A DNA stretch of 64,000 nt from Paenibacillus glycanilyticus NBRC 16618 (GCF_004000805.1 NZ_BILY01000018.1:1-64000); one strand, 5' to 3'. Positions 16,846 through 26,315 are shown, counted from the first letter of the stretch. Translations and numbers: made by a program. Notes: a model not told the origin generated them from the sequence alone.

Positions 16846-18423
16846 TTAATGGACTACGCGCTCGATGACAAAGGTGTCGCTGCCCCAGCTGTCATCCCAA
16901 TGAACCTTCGCTCCAAGCGCGTTTGCGAAATCGCGTCCTGCTGCATACAAGGTACCGTCAACGGTTTTGGCTACAAACGACCATGTCGCTGCTTTGCCAT
17001 TTACCGTTACGCGGTCAGAACCTTCCTTCAGGACGATCGTCGTATTGGTCGCCTCGTCATAGACTGTTACATTCTTCTTCTTTTTATCATATTTCACCGA
17101 AGCGCCAAGCTGTTCGGCCACTACGCGCACCGGAACAATCGTTACGTACTTAGGAGTAACAATGGCCGGATAAAGGCTAGAGTCCACGGACAGCTCAACC
17201 GTCTGCTCTCCGATGCCCAGCTTATCGAGCAGAGAATAGGCAGCCGATTGCTTGTCGAACATGCGAAGGAATTGATAACCCTGCATGGAATCGAGCTGGT
17301 CGGAATGGATAGCTTGAGCAGGGATCACCGGCGCGTCAGCCTCTACCTTGCCGTTAACGTTCCACAGCTCGCTCTCCATGCGTAGCGAGAGACCGTCAAG
17401 CGGGAACAAGGCTTGATCGCTTGGTTTAAGCGTAACGTCGATGACCTGTTTGCGGATATCCATCTTGCTGTCTACGTAAAGCTCCGCTTTAATCGATGAA
17501 TCATCGTTGAAGATGGCCTTAAGATCCTCGCCGCCCTCTTCTTCCATCGCCTTCAGCTCTTCCTGGAGCGAAGCAAAGGTAGCTTCCAGCTCGTCCGTCA
17601 TTTCCTTAATCATGTCATCGGTTGTAGGCATATCCAGTCCGGTTTGCTCGAACGGATTCACGCCCATCTCTTCCCAGAACTCCGGATGGCTGCTCATGAT
17701 CGCTACGATTTCCTTCACGAACGTTTCAAGGCCATCCCGGTCGCTTGCAAGAACATCGACGTATTTTTTGACCCAAGCCCAGATTTCGGTACCGCTCATC
17801 TCTGCCTTCACATGGAATAGCGATGTGTTAACGCCATTGATTGGCTCCTGAACCGCGTTTACCGAAATTTTGTCCGGATTAGGCAGATTGTCGATAAAGA
17901 AGGACGTTGCGCTGTCCAATACCTCTTTGCCGATTGCCGTTACCGATTCGTCATCGGAGCCTGCAGCCTTTTCGCCAAGCTCGGCTGTACCCAACATCGA
18001 GCCAATGCCCGCTCCCGTTACGTCAAGCACGATTGGAAGCTTAGCGCCTTCCACCTCGATAACCGCAGTTGTATCCGATTGCTTGATCGAGAAACCAATG
18101 CTGACGTTATCGCCGAAAATCAGTTTGCCCGCGTAGGACACATGGCTTGCATCCTGTACCTTCACGCTATCCAACTGCAGCTTCATGTTAGAGAATAATT
18201 TCATGAGAGCAATATCTTCTTCAGGCATTCCTTCATACGCTTCTTCATTCATAAGAAGCTTCAGCTCTACCGACTGTTTGCTTTCCGCGGAGGTCACTTT
18301 AAGCGTGTTTTTCAATACGGTGTTGAAATCCACGCCCTGAATCGCCTGACAGCCTGCAACGATGACAAGCGCAAGCGCCAAAATCAGGATGATCCCCTTC
18401 TTGAATCTTTTCAGACTTTTCAA
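16846..18423 (-). CDS. lipoprotein with C-terminal stalk domain
   Basis: A 525-residue exported lipoprotein from a TTG start (GGGAG, 9 bp). The signal peptide ends in the lipobox VIVAGCQ (Cys near residue 25). The central 350 residues are unrecognised, acidic and repetitive in style. Residues about 405-520 (YPAIVTPKYVTIVPVRVVAE, then YDKKKKNVTVYDEATNTTI) form a copper-amine-oxidase-like stalk domain, common in Paenibacillus surface proteins. Probably a surface-anchored protein of unknown role. Confidence 0.75.
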   Translation of the reverse strand: MKSLKRFKKGIILILALALVIVAGCQAIQGVDFNTVLKNTLKVTSAESKQSVELKLLMNEEAYEGMPEEDIALMKLFSNMKLQLDSVKVQDASHVSYAGKLIFGDNVSIGFSIKQSDTTAVIEVEGAKLPIVLDVTGAGIGSMLGTAELGEKAAGSDDESVTAIGKEVLDSATSFFIDNLPNPDKISVNAVQEPINGVNTSLFHVKAEMSGTEIWAWVKKYVDVLASDRDGLETFVKEIVAIMSSHPEFWEEMGVNPFEQTGLDMPTTDDMIKEMTDELEATFASLQEELKAMEEEGGEDLKAIFNDDSSIKAELYVDSKMDIRKQVIDVTLKPSDQALFPLDGLSLRMESELWNVNGKVEADAPVIPAQAIHSDQLDSMQGYQFLRMFDKQSAAYSLLDKLGIGEQTVELSVDSSLYPAIVTPKYVTIVPVRVVAEQLGASVKYDKKKKNVTVYDEATNTTIVLKEGSDRVTVNGKAATWSFVAKTVDGTLYAAGRDFANALGAKVHWDDSWGSDTFVIERVVH

Positions 18424-18449
18424 TTCACAAATCTCCCTTCACAGCCAGT

Positions 18450-18485
18450 AATAGATAGATTAATAGACCTATAACTCTATCTATT
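18450..18485. promoter_or_regulatory. 10-bp inverted repeat upstream of the stalk lipoprotein
   Basis: AATAGATAGA and TCTATCTATT are a perfect 10-bp inverted repeat with a 16-bp centre that is itself A/T-rich (AATAGACCTATAA). It lies 27-62 bp before the lipoprotein start, where a promoter should be, so it may be an operator. No regulator is recognised. Confidence 0.4.
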
Positions 18486-18530
18486 GTACCTGACGCTCAG
18501 GGAGGTTGTAAATGTATGGAATTTCTGTCG

Positions 18531-20168
18531 TTATTTCTGCGTTTGCGTGCGTCCAAGCGCCTTCAGAAGCAGGACAAACAGCTTACGCAGCGGCCCCGGG
18601 AAGGACTTCGCATCCTCCATGGTAACGACGCGGAGCAGCACAAGCAGGAACAGGTACAGGACTCCGATCACTGCGCCGGCAGCGGCTGCGGAGACCAGAT
18701 ACGTCAGCTTGTCCGGCCAGCTGCCAAGCAGATGGCGGATCCCCGTCTCGGTTCCCCAGCCTGCCGCAACGGATACGACGATCGTTACCAGGTAAGAAGG
18801 CCAGCGGCTTCCAAGCACCGTGAACTTTACTTCCCTGCGGATCGCCTCGATGTTCATCCATGTCATAACGACAAAGCAGACGCTTGTCGCCACAATAACG
18901 CCGTAAACGCCGTAAATCGGGGCAAGCGCGTAGCTGCACAGGATTTTCAGCCCGATTCCTACGAAAGTATTCATCATAGGGATGCGAGCTTTCCCAAGCC
19001 CGAACAAAATCGAGTTGCTTGTCATCATCGTAATCTGGAAAATCGTTCCTGCCGTCAAGGCGGCAACGATGCCGTAACCTCTTGGCCCCGTGAAAATAAG
19101 TCCGGTTACCGAATACGATGCCGCGGCAAGCGTTAAGGCTGCCGGCACGCCGGTGAACAAGACGATCCGCATAACGAGGGAGGTCTGACGCTCCACCTCG
19201 GCCATATTCCGCAAGGAATACGCAGACGAGATGACCGGAATAATCGACGTGCTGAGCGCGATGGCCAGAATCGGCGGAATGCCCGCAACCGTCTGCGCCT
19301 TGAAGCTGAGATCTCTCAATACGAGCAGCGCGTCATGATAGCCGTAATACGATTCCGTTAAACGTACGAATAAGGACGAGTCGAACGTATAAATAATTTG
19401 CACGGTCATCGCCGTAATGACAATCGGAATGGACATCGTGAAAATCTCGCGGTAAATGGACCGGAAAGGAATCTTGGCAGCGGCCTTGACCGCTGCGATA
19501 TCCACCGACGGCCGCTCTGCGAGGTCGCCCCGGCGCAGCTTTGCCGCATAATACAGCATCACAAGCAAAGCGCCTACGCCGCCAATCACGTTGCCGAACG
19601 ATGCTGCGGCCGCGCCCCATTTTTCGCCCCAGTCAATCGAGACGACATAATAAGCGAGCGCCACGCCTACGATAACGCGCAAGATTTGCTCCACGATCTG
19701 AGACATGCCGCCCGCCATCATGAATTGACGGCCTTGGAAGTAACCCCGCATCATCGCGATAATCGGGAAAATAAGCAGCGTTGGCGCAACCGCGCGGATC
19801 GCAACCTCCGCACCTGGCGTTTTGGCGATATGCACGGCATAATACGGAGCCGCGAAGTAAAGGGCAATCGTCAGGATAACGCCGGTTATGACGCCAAAGA
19901 GCAGCGCAGCCTGGTAGACCCGTTTCGCCTCATGCTCACGGCCCAGCGCATATCTCTCCGATACCATCTTGCTGATGGCACTAGGGAGACCGCCCGTCGC
20001 CACGACAAGCAGCGTCAAGTACACGTTGTTCGCGACTGCAAAATAAAGCCCGCCGTTCTCGGTCAGGATATGATCAAGCGGAACCCGTTGAAAAATCCCC
20101 AGAAAACGGGCAATCAGCGCGGCTGCCGCCAGTATTAACGTACCTTTTATAAGCGAATCTTTTTTCAT
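18531..20168 (-). CDS. MOP-superfamily polysaccharide flippase (SpoVB-like)
   Basis: A 545-residue integral membrane protein with about 14 helices. It begins SLIKGTLILAAAALIARFLG and has GLPSAISKMVSERYALGRE, typical of the SpoVB/YtgP branch of lipid II or polysaccharide flippases. It probably moves lipid-linked precursors of cortex or wall polymers across the membrane. Several paralogues are usual in spore formers, so the exact role (spore or vegetative) is open. It ends in basic, Leu-rich residues (LLLKALGRTQTQK). RBS GAAGGA. Confidence 0.85.
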   Translation of the reverse strand: MKKDSLIKGTLILAAAALIARFLGIFQRVPLDHILTENGGLYFAVANNVYLTLLVVATGGLPSAISKMVSERYALGREHEAKRVYQAALLFGVITGVILTIALYFAAPYYAVHIAKTPGAEVAIRAVAPTLLIFPIIAMMRGYFQGRQFMMAGGMSQIVEQILRVIVGVALAYYVVSIDWGEKWGAAAASFGNVIGGVGALLVMLYYAAKLRRGDLAERPSVDIAAVKAAAKIPFRSIYREIFTMSIPIVITAMTVQIIYTFDSSLFVRLTESYYGYHDALLVLRDLSFKAQTVAGIPPILAIALSTSIIPVISSAYSLRNMAEVERQTSLVMRIVLFTGVPAALTLAAASYSVTGLIFTGPRGYGIVAALTAGTIFQITMMTSNSILFGLGKARIPMMNTFVGIGLKILCSYALAPIYGVYGVIVATSVCFVVMTWMNIEAIRREVKFTVLGSRWPSYLVTIVVSVAAGWGTETGIRHLLGSWPDKLTYLVSAAAAGAVIGVLYLFLLVLLRVVTMEDAKSFPGPLRKLFVLLLKALGRTQTQK

Positions 20169-20208
20169 GTTGTCCTTCTCTTTCTTTAATGACTTGCCGG
20201 ATTGCAGG

Positions 20209-20934
20209 TTAAGCTTGGCCTTTGATTGGCTCCAGAGGCTGATGGTTGCCGCGGACCGGCTTGCCTGCCTGGGAAGGAGCTGCCCACTTCACGCCGTTCT
20301 GGATAATTTGCAGCACCTGCGGATGATAGTAAGTCGGATGCGTCTCATGACCCGGACGGAAGTAGAAAATCTTGCCTTGCCCGCGGAAGAAGGTGCAGCC
20401 GCTGCGGAACACCTCTCCGCCTTCGAACCAGCTCACGAAGACCAGCTCGTCCGGAGCCGGAATGTCGAAATGCTCGCCGTACATTTCCTCGTGGTCGATC
20501 GTCACGTATTCCGGAATGCCCGCGGCAATCGGATGGGCCGGATTAACGGTCCAGATCCGTTCTTTCTCGCCGGCTTCGCGCCATTTCAGATCGCAGCCCG
20601 TACCCATCAGCTTTTTGAAAATTTTCGAGAAATGGCCGGAGTGGAGGACAATCAGCCCCATGCCGTCCATTACGCGTTGATGTACCCGCTCCACGATCGC
20701 ATCGTCTACGCGGTCATGACCCATATGTCCCCACCAGATCAGAACGTCGGTGTTGTTCAGCTTTTCTTCCGTAAGGCCATGCTCCGGCTCTTCCAGCGTT
20801 GCGGTTTGAACCTCGATGCCCTCCGAGCGGATACCTTCGGCAAGCGCGTTATGAATGCCGTCCGGATATACCGCTTTTACCTCTTCATGCTCTTTCTCGT
20901 GCAGAAACTCGTTCCATACTGTTACCTTTACCAT
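20209..20934 (-). CDS. ThuA-domain protein (trehalose-utilization type)
   Basis: A 241-residue ThuA-like, glutamine-amidotransferase-fold protein. It shows [72 protein letters not shown] (split here for length) and [18 protein letters not shown], all common in ThuA proteins found with sugar oxidoreductases. Biochemical function is not established. The start 9 bp after GGAG is preferred over an ATG that touches it. Confidence 0.82.
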   Translation of the reverse strand: MVKVTVWNEFLHEKEHEEVKAVYPDGIHNALAEGIRSEGIEVQTATLEEPEHGLTEEKLNNTDVLIWWGHMGHDRVDDAIVERVHQRVMDGMGLIVLHSGHFSKIFKKLMGTGCDLKWREAGEKERIWTVNPAHPIAAGIPEYVTIDHEEMYGEHFDIPAPDELVFVSWFEGGEVFRSGCTFFRGQGKIFYFRPGHETHPTYYHPQVLQIIQNGVKWAAPSQAGKPVRGNHQPLEPIKGQA

Positions 20935-20947
20935 TTGCTCCATCTCC

Positions 20948-21433
20948 TTAGTTGGCCATTAACCAAATAATAAATAACGCGATCATTGCTGCCTGAAGAA
21001 TGATTTTGACAACGACGCTGGTCAATAATCCAACCAACGAGCCGATGCCAACCTTAAACGATTTCTCGATATTGGAGCCCACCGCGAGTTCCCCGATAAC
21101 GGCGCCGGCGAACGGCCCAATAATAAGGCCAAAGGCAGGAATAACGAATGGACCTAGTATAAGCCCTATCGTACTTCCGATGATAGAGGCCTTGGAACCC
21201 CCGAACCGGTGAACCCCCCACGCGCTGACCGCATGGTCGGCTATGACCAGAACGATGAGAATCAAGGTCTGCACCGTCCAGAACACCCAGCCAAACGGCT
21301 TGAACGAGAAGAAAAAGCCGTATACGAAAAAAGCGCCGTATATCGCGAAAACTCCCGGCAGAATCGGCCAGACCGCCCCGGCCATGCCAACCACGAATAA
21401 AATGACAACCAGCGACCAGCCTAAAATATCCAC
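20948..21433 (-). CDS. DUF456 membrane protein
   Basis: A 161-residue protein with about five hydrophobic segments. The Gly-rich pattern [20 protein letters not shown] and [16 protein letters not shown] is diagnostic of the DUF456 family. Role unknown. GTG start with GAAAGG 12 bp upstream. It lies between the HAD and ThuA genes in the same direction with gaps of 7 and 13 bp, so they are probably co-transcribed. Confidence 0.8.
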   Translation of the reverse strand: MDILGWSLVVILFVVGMAGAVWPILPGVFAIYGAFFVYGFFFSFKPFGWVFWTVQTLILIVLVIADHAVSAWGVHRFGGSKASIIGSTIGLILGPFVIPAFGLIIGPFAGAVIGELAVGSNIEKSFKVGIGSLVGLLTSVVVKIILQAAMIALFIIWLMAN

Positions 21434-21440
21434 TTAGGCA

Positions 21441-22193
21441 TCAACCTTTCAATACATATTGTTTGATGATCTCGGCGACGCCGTTCTCGTTGTTGGTGAG
21501 CGTCACTACATCGGCCGCGTCTTTGACTGCCTGCTGGGCATTGCCCATCGCTACGCCAAGTCCCGCTTCGCGGATCGCGGCAATATCATTCAAGCTGTCC
21601 CCCGCCGCAACAACCTGCGACATCTCGATGCCAAGCATGACGCATAGTTCGCGGAGCGCGCTGGCCTTCGTAATGCCTTTCGGGTTAAGCTCCAGGTTCT
21701 CCGTGGAGGAATTCGTAATTTCAAGCGCGTCCCATTCGGTTATCTCCTCGAGAATGCGATTACGGACAACATCATCCTCCGTGTAATAACCAAACTTCAG
21801 CCAATGGTGGTCTTCATACGTCGTTGACGGGTCAATCCACTTCTCCAGGTTGTAAATACCCGTTGTCGAGTACGCCCAGAACCAGGTTCCCGCATGCCTC
21901 AGCGCCAGCTCGTGCAGCTGCTTGACGTAGACCGGGCTCATCAATGTGCGTTTATGCAGCACATGCGGCTTTTGCCAGATCTCGCTGCCATTGGCCGTAA
22001 TCATCGGAGTCTCCAGCTTCAGCTGCTCCGCGAACGGAAGCGCCCCCCGGAAGCCCCGGCCCGTGGAAAAACTGACGGTAATGCCGGCATCCAGCGCCCG
22101 CTGGATCCATTCCGCGTTCTCCTCGCTGATCTCGCTCTGGTCATTCAGCAGCGTTCCATCCATGTCGAGTGCGACTAATTTGTAATTCCCCAT
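21441..22193 (-). CDS. Cof-type HAD-IIB phosphatase
   Basis: A 250-residue HAD hydrolase. Motif I is LVALDMDGTLL (near residue 5), motif II SFSTGRG, motif III Lys in PKGITKASALRELC (near 190), motif IV VAAGDSLNDIAAI. The Cof C2 cap lies between motifs II and III. Probably a sugar phosphate or nucleotide phosphatase. The start MGNYKLVALDMDG follows AGGAGG by 9 bp; a longer frame upstream has no such signal. Confidence 0.88.
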   Translation of the reverse strand: MGNYKLVALDMDGTLLNDQSEISEENAEWIQRALDAGITVSFSTGRGFRGALPFAEQLKLETPMITANGSEIWQKPHVLHKRTLMSPVYVKQLHELALRHAGTWFWAYSTTGIYNLEKWIDPSTTYEDHHWLKFGYYTEDDVVRNRILEEITEWDALEITNSSTENLELNPKGITKASALRELCVMLGIEMSQVVAAGDSLNDIAAIREAGLGVAMGNAQQAVKDAADVVTLTNNENGVAEIIKQYVLKG

Positions 22194-22295
22194 GCTCGGT
22201 ATCCTCCTGCCTGTTTCTACTATGCAATATTTTAGCACAGATTAAGGAGATTCCAAACGAAGCTATCGATATTGTTCTAAACGTTGGGACATGCG

Positions 22296-22336
22296 CGAAG
22301 GGTTCAATTAATTGAATAGTCCTTCGGAAGTTTTTT
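22296..22336 (+). terminator. orphan terminator-like hairpin
   Basis: CGAAGG and CCTTCG flank the perfect palindrome TTCAATTAATTGAA and are followed by TTTTTT on the plus strand. No plus-strand gene precedes it, as the HAD gene runs the other way. It could end an unseen small RNA or be an operator. Confidence 0.45.
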
Positions 22337-22380
22337 AGCCAAATTCATTCTCCACCCCGACGTCGACACGTCGACATGCT

Positions 22381-22556
22381 TGTAACACGGTTTTTCCGTC
22401 TTATTCGGCCAGTTTCATGATCCATCTCACTGCCGACCGCGCTGCAACACGGTTTTTCCGTCTTATTTGACTGATTTCGTGTCCCCTCCCTCCGCCAGCC
22501 CCGCTGTAACACGGTTTTTCCGTCTTATTCGACCAGCTTCATTCCGCTGCCGTGAT
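22381..22556 (+). repeat. three tandem copies of a 62-bp repeat
   Basis: Copies start at 22381, 22443 and 22505, exactly 62 bp apart; the third is incomplete. Each begins TG(T/C)AACACGGTTTTTCCGT and goes on CTTATT(C/T)G. The first 35-40 bp are well conserved and the remainder diverges. Each copy holds ACGG-TTTTT-CCGT, a small hairpin. The copies have no coding frame in common and lie in the 420-bp gap 22194-22613, which has no gene. Confidence 0.85.
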
Positions 22557-22567
22557 TCCGAAAAAAA

Positions 22568-22599
22568 ATCCCCTTCCTCGGTTTATGAGGAAAGGGGAT
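22568..22599 (-). terminator. terminator of the metal ABC operon
   Basis: ATCCCCTTCCTC pairs with GAGGAAAGGGGAT around a 7-nt loop, and the minus strand continues with eight or more T residues. It lies 14 bp after the last gene's stop. Confidence 0.88.
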
Positions 22600-22613
22600 C
22601 TATACTCAACTTA

Positions 22614-23486
22614 TTAAGCCGCGAGCTTGCGGAGGCGGAGCTTCTTGGCGACGATGCCATGCGAAGGCGAGAACAGGAAGGCCAGCACGAACAGCACGGC
22701 TGCCGCGCATACGATGCAGCCCGCAATGGAGGCATCAAGCATGACGGCGGCAGCGTAACCGCCAAAGACGCTAAGGATGCCTACGCCTACGCTGAGCACA
22801 ATCATGCGGCCCAGCCTGTCGGTCAGCAGATAGGCGGTAGCGGCCGGGATGATCAGCATCCCGACAACGAGAATGGCGCCTACGCTTTCGAAGGAGCTGA
22901 CGGTTGCCATCGATACCATGCCCATCAAGAGGTAATGGAACAGCGCTACCGGAATGCCGCAGGCTGCAGCCAGCGCGGGGTCGAAGGAGCAAAGCTTGAA
23001 CTGCTTGTAGAACAAGCTGATCACCGTCACTATGATAATCAGCGTTATGCCAAGCAGCCACACCGCTTTTGGCCCAAGGTCTATGCCGTTTACGACCCAG
23101 GTGTTCCAGTGCACATAAGCGATTTCGCCGTACAAAATAGCATCCTGGTCCAGATGGACCTGTCTCGCGAACAGACTGACCAGAAGGACGCCTATCGCAA
23201 ACAAGGCGGTAAACACGACCCCGATCGAGGCATCCGCCTGCACCCCCTTGTTCTGAAAAAGCTGAATGAGGAAGACGGCGAACAATCCGCAGGCCATTGC
23301 GGCAACCATCATCAGAATCGAGTCTCGCGAGCCGCTGAGCAGGAACGCGATCACGATCCCCGGCATGACGGAATGGCTGATGGCATCGCCGATCATGGCC
23401 ATTTTGCGCAGAACGAGGAAGGCACCCAGTATACCGCTGCAGCTTGCCACCAGCATCCCGGTTAACAGAATCCAGAAGTCACTCAT
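22614..23486 (-). CDS. Mn/Zn-type ABC transporter permease (second)
   Basis: A 290-residue ABC-3 family membrane protein with about eight helices. It has GILGAFLVLRKMAMIGDAIS at its N-terminus and SFESVGAILVVGMLIIPAAT near residue 185, typical of MntC/MntD/ZnuB. Its start overlaps the stop of the first permease by 4 bp (ATGA). The pair of distinct permeases in one operon matches the mntABCD layout in Bacillus better than the single-permease znu layout. Confidence 0.9.
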   Translation of the reverse strand: MSDFWILLTGMLVASCSGILGAFLVLRKMAMIGDAISHSVMPGIVIAFLLSGSRDSILMMVAAMACGLFAVFLIQLFQNKGVQADASIGVVFTALFAIGVLLVSLFARQVHLDQDAILYGEIAYVHWNTWVVNGIDLGPKAVWLLGITLIIIVTVISLFYKQFKLCSFDPALAAACGIPVALFHYLLMGMVSMATVSSFESVGAILVVGMLIIPAATAYLLTDRLGRMIVLSVGVGILSVFGGYAAAVMLDASIAGCIVCAAAVLFVLAFLFSPSHGIVAKKLRLRKLAA

Positions 23487-24439
23487 AACGACGCCTCCTT
23501 ATTCAAGCGGTCGTCCACGGAAGCCGTTGCCGCCTGTTCCTCATAGCCATAACCAAGCGACCGCTTCATCCTTTGCTGCACCATTCTCCGGACAAGAATC
23601 CCCCGCTTGGAACCAAACAACAGCGATAGAAGAAACAGCAAGGTTGCGGCTAACACCGTAAGAGGACCGGTCGGCAGGCTGTCTCCCGTCGAGCTGACAA
23701 TCGCCCCCGAAGCCCCGCTAATGGCGCCGAACAGGCCGGATACGACCACCATGACGCCAAGCCGGTCCGTCCAATACCTGGCGGATACCGCAGGGGTAAT
23801 GATCAAGGAGGCAACCAGGATAACCCCAACCGCCTGAATTCCTACGACAACCGCCACAACCATAAGGAACATAAGAAGCTGTTCGAGCATCGCAACAGGA
23901 TAGCCGATTCCTTTGGCAAAGCCCGGGTCGAAGGATACCAGCTTGAACTGCTTGAACAGGAAGTAACAGATCGTAACCAGCAGCAGACTGACAATCGACA
24001 GAGTAAGAACATCCGAGCCCACCATGGAAGCCGCCTGACCGAATAAAAACTTATCCAGCCCCGCCTGATTTCCGTAGCCTCCATGCTGGACAAGGGTTAA
24101 CAACACGATACCCAGGCCGAAGAAAGAGGATAATACGATTCCCATCGCCGCATCGTGCTTAACGCGTGAATGCCGCGTAATCCAGCCGATCCCGAAGGTT
24201 GCCGCTACGCCGGCGAGACCTGCTCCGATAAGGAAGTACAGAATGGACTTGGTACCGGTCAGCATAAAAGCAATACAGATACCCGGTAAGGCGGCATGCG
24301 CGAGCGTATCGCCCATCAGGCTTTGCTTCCGCAAATAGGAGAAGCAGCCGATAATGCCGCTGCTCAGCCCAAGAAGCGTACAGCTGAGCAGAATCCACTG
24401 CATGTTGGGGTCCCGCAGAAGCGTCCATAACGTATTCAT
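23483..24439 (-). CDS. Mn/Zn-type ABC transporter permease (first)
   Basis: A 318-residue ABC-3 family permease with GIIGCFSYLRKQSLMGDTLA and VGIQAVGVILVASLIITPA. A hydrophilic C-terminal tail of about 40 residues (from RGILVRRMVQQRMKRSLGYG) extends beyond the last helix. It pairs with the following permease and is 10 bp downstream of the ATPase gene. Confidence 0.9.
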   Translation of the reverse strand: MNTLWTLLRDPNMQWILLSCTLLGLSSGIIGCFSYLRKQSLMGDTLAHAALPGICIAFMLTGTKSILYFLIGAGLAGVAATFGIGWITRHSRVKHDAAMGIVLSSFFGLGIVLLTLVQHGGYGNQAGLDKFLFGQAASMVGSDVLTLSIVSLLLVTICYFLFKQFKLVSFDPGFAKGIGYPVAMLEQLLMFLMVVAVVVGIQAVGVILVASLIITPAVSARYWTDRLGVMVVVSGLFGAISGASGAIVSSTGDSLPTGPLTVLAATLLFLLSLLFGSKRGILVRRMVQQRMKRSLGYGYEEQAATASVDDRLNKEASL

Positions 24440-24449
24440 ATCCGTTCAC

Positions 24450-25262
24450 TCACCCTTCCGCGCTATCCGTCTTAGACAGGCTGTTCCGGTCCAGGAAAGC
24501 CAATCGGCCGCCATACGTGCGTTGCAGCAATTGCTGATTGAAAACCTCTTTTGTCTTGCCGTAAGCAACAAGCTCTACGTTTAACAGCAGCACGGAATCA
24601 AAATATTCCTCCACCGTGGCAAGGTCGTGATGAACGACAATAACGGTCTTCCCTTGCAGCTTCAGCTCCTGGAGCAGCGTAATAATAGCCTTCTCCGTAG
24701 CGGCATCCACACCGGCGAACGGTTCATCCATAAAGTACAGGCTGGCATCCTGAGCAAGCGCACGGGCGAGAAATACCCGCTGCTGCTGCCCGCCGGACAG
24801 CTGGCTGATCTGGCGGGAGGCAAAGTCCGCCATGCCAACCTTGGCCAGGCATTCCATCGCAATCGCGCGCTCCTTCGCTCCCGGGCGTCCGAACAAACCC
24901 AGATGACCGTATCTCCCCATCATCACGACATCCAGTGCATTCGTGGGGAAATCCCAATCGACGGATTCCCGCTGCGGCACGTAGCCAACCAGCTTGCGCT
25001 GCTGTTTATAAGGCTTGCCGTAGACGAGCACCTCGCCGCCAAGGCGGGGAATAAGGCCAAGCGCAGCCTTCATCATCGTTGATTTGCCGGCGCCGTTAGG
25101 GCCGATAACCCCAATCAGCTCCCCTTCCGTTACAGTGAAGGAGACTCCGCGCAAAACAGGCTTTTTCTGATAGGCTGCGCTAAGCCCTCTAATCGTTAAC
25201 GGAGGCGCAGCACCCTCCCGCTCCCTTGCGGTTGCCGCAGACTTTACTTTTGCTTCCGACAT
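24450..25262 (-). CDS. Mn/Zn-type ABC transporter ATP-binding protein
   Basis: A 270-residue ATPase. Walker A is GPNGAGKSTMMKAALG (near residue 57), signature LSGGQQQRVFLARAL, Walker B LYFMDEPFAGVDA, and the switch His in VIVVHHDLATV. A 25-residue N-terminal extension rich in Ala, Glu and Lys precedes the fold. Start at the ATG 8 bp after GGGAG; an earlier GTG lies in the RBS. It energises the two downstream permeases. Confidence 0.92.
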   Translation of the reverse strand: MSEAKVKSAATAREREGAAPPLTIRGLSAAYQKKPVLRGVSFTVTEGELIGVIGPNGAGKSTMMKAALGLIPRLGGEVLVYGKPYKQQRKLVGYVPQRESVDWDFPTNALDVVMMGRYGHLGLFGRPGAKERAIAMECLAKVGMADFASRQISQLSGGQQQRVFLARALAQDASLYFMDEPFAGVDAATEKAIITLLQELKLQGKTVIVVHHDLATVEEYFDSVLLLNVELVAYGKTKEVFNQQLLQRTYGGRLAFLDRNSLSKTDSAEG

Positions 25263-25286
25263 GACTAACACTCCCTTTCCCTTCGT

Positions 25287-26252
25287 TTATCTCAATGCCT
25301 GAACAATGGTATCCACGTTATGTCTGACCATCCCGATATACGTTCCTTCCACGGTGCCGGCTTCCCCCATCGCATCGGAGAACAGCTCGCCGCCAATCGT
25401 TACCTCATGTCCCATCGAACGCGCGCCTTGAATGACCGATTCAATCGCTTTCTTTGGCACGCTGGATTCGATAAAGACCGCTTTGATCTTGTTTTCCACC
25501 AAAAAATCACGCAGGGAGCTGACATCCCTCGAGCCGTATTCCGACATTGTGTTCATCCCCTGCAGCCCCGTTACCTCAAGTCCATACTCATCGCCAAAAT
25601 AACCAAACGCATCATGAGCGGTTACGAGTATTCTTCTCTCCTCGGGTATCGCCCTGATCTGCTCGGTCGTATATCGGTCCAGCTCCTCCAGCTTCCCGAT
25701 ATATGCCGCAGCACGCGCTTGATAGCCCTCCGCATGAACCGGATCCTTCTCGATCAGGGAGTCCCGGATCACCTCCGCGGCCGATATCCACATCTTCACG
25801 TTGAACCAGATATGAGGGTCATGCGACTGGCTCCCTCCGCCCGGGAACGACCGCAAATCCGACTCCGGTATCCGCGAAGAGATCGCAACGGTAGGCTTGC
25901 GCTTCTCCAGCTTCTCGAACATCTCCGCCATTTTCCCTTCCAAATGCAGCCCGTTATAAAAAATAATGTCCGCCCGGTCCAGCTTCTTCACATCGCCGTA
26001 GGACGCCTTATACAAATGCGGGTCAACGCCCGAGCCCATCAGTCCGGTAACTGCGACATCCTCTCCGCCTATTTCCTGAGCCACGTCGGCAATCATCCCG
26101 GTTGTAGCCGTTACCTTCAGCTTGCCTTTGCCCGCAAGTCCGTCGTTCTCCCCGGTCCCGCAGCCCGTCACCAGTAAAGCACTTACCGCCAGAAATAAAA
26201 GGGTCATTATAAACCGCTTAATCGCGGAGTTTGGCTTTTTCGAAAACCGCAT
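25287..26252 (-). CDS. Mn/Zn-type ABC transporter substrate-binding lipoprotein
   Basis: A 321-residue cluster A-I metal-binding protein. The lipobox is LLVTGCGTG (Cys near residue 31). Metal-ligand positions are seen as GVDPHLYKAS, YNGLHLEGKM, DPHIWFNVKMW and SDAMGEAGTVEGTYIGM. There is no long His-rich loop, which points to Mn (MntA/TroA) rather than Zn (ZnuA). The start MRFSKKPNS follows GGGGGAAAGG. First gene of the four-gene operon. Confidence 0.88.
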   Translation of the reverse strand: MRFSKKPNSAIKRFIMTLLFLAVSALLVTGCGTGENDGLAGKGKLKVTATTGMIADVAQEIGGEDVAVTGLMGSGVDPHLYKASYGDVKKLDRADIIFYNGLHLEGKMAEMFEKLEKRKPTVAISSRIPESDLRSFPGGGSQSHDPHIWFNVKMWISAAEVIRDSLIEKDPVHAEGYQARAAAYIGKLEELDRYTTEQIRAIPEERRILVTAHDAFGYFGDEYGLEVTGLQGMNTMSEYGSRDVSSLRDFLVENKIKAVFIESSVPKKAIESVIQGARSMGHEVTIGGELFSDAMGEAGTVEGTYIGMVRHNVDTIVQALR

Positions 26253-26300
26253 ATCCTTTCCCCCATCCATGAGTTATCCCGTGTTTTGCCTGGACGAACA

Positions 26301-26315
26301 TTAGTTAGCTTAACG
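26301..26315 (-). promoter_or_regulatory. possible DtxR/MntR-type operator of the metal operon
   Basis: TTAGTTAGCTTAACG resembles DtxR-family sites (consensus arms TTAGGTTAG..CTAACCTAA), with GTTA and TAAC arms. Upstream on the minus strand TTGCAT and TAGTAT are 18 bp apart, which would place the site just after the start of transcription. It would let a Mn- or Fe-sensing repressor control the importer. Weak match. Confidence 0.35.

Noticed and set aside
22381..22556. Evenly spaced repeats as a possible CRISPR array
   Set aside because: Only three units, no cas genes, conserved part of 35-40 bp with very short variable part, and no typical CRISPR repeat symmetry.
22467..23465. A 332-codon plus-strand frame over the metal permease
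   Set aside because: His/Gln/Asp-rich nonsense with no recognisable domain, antisense to a clear ABC-3 permease.
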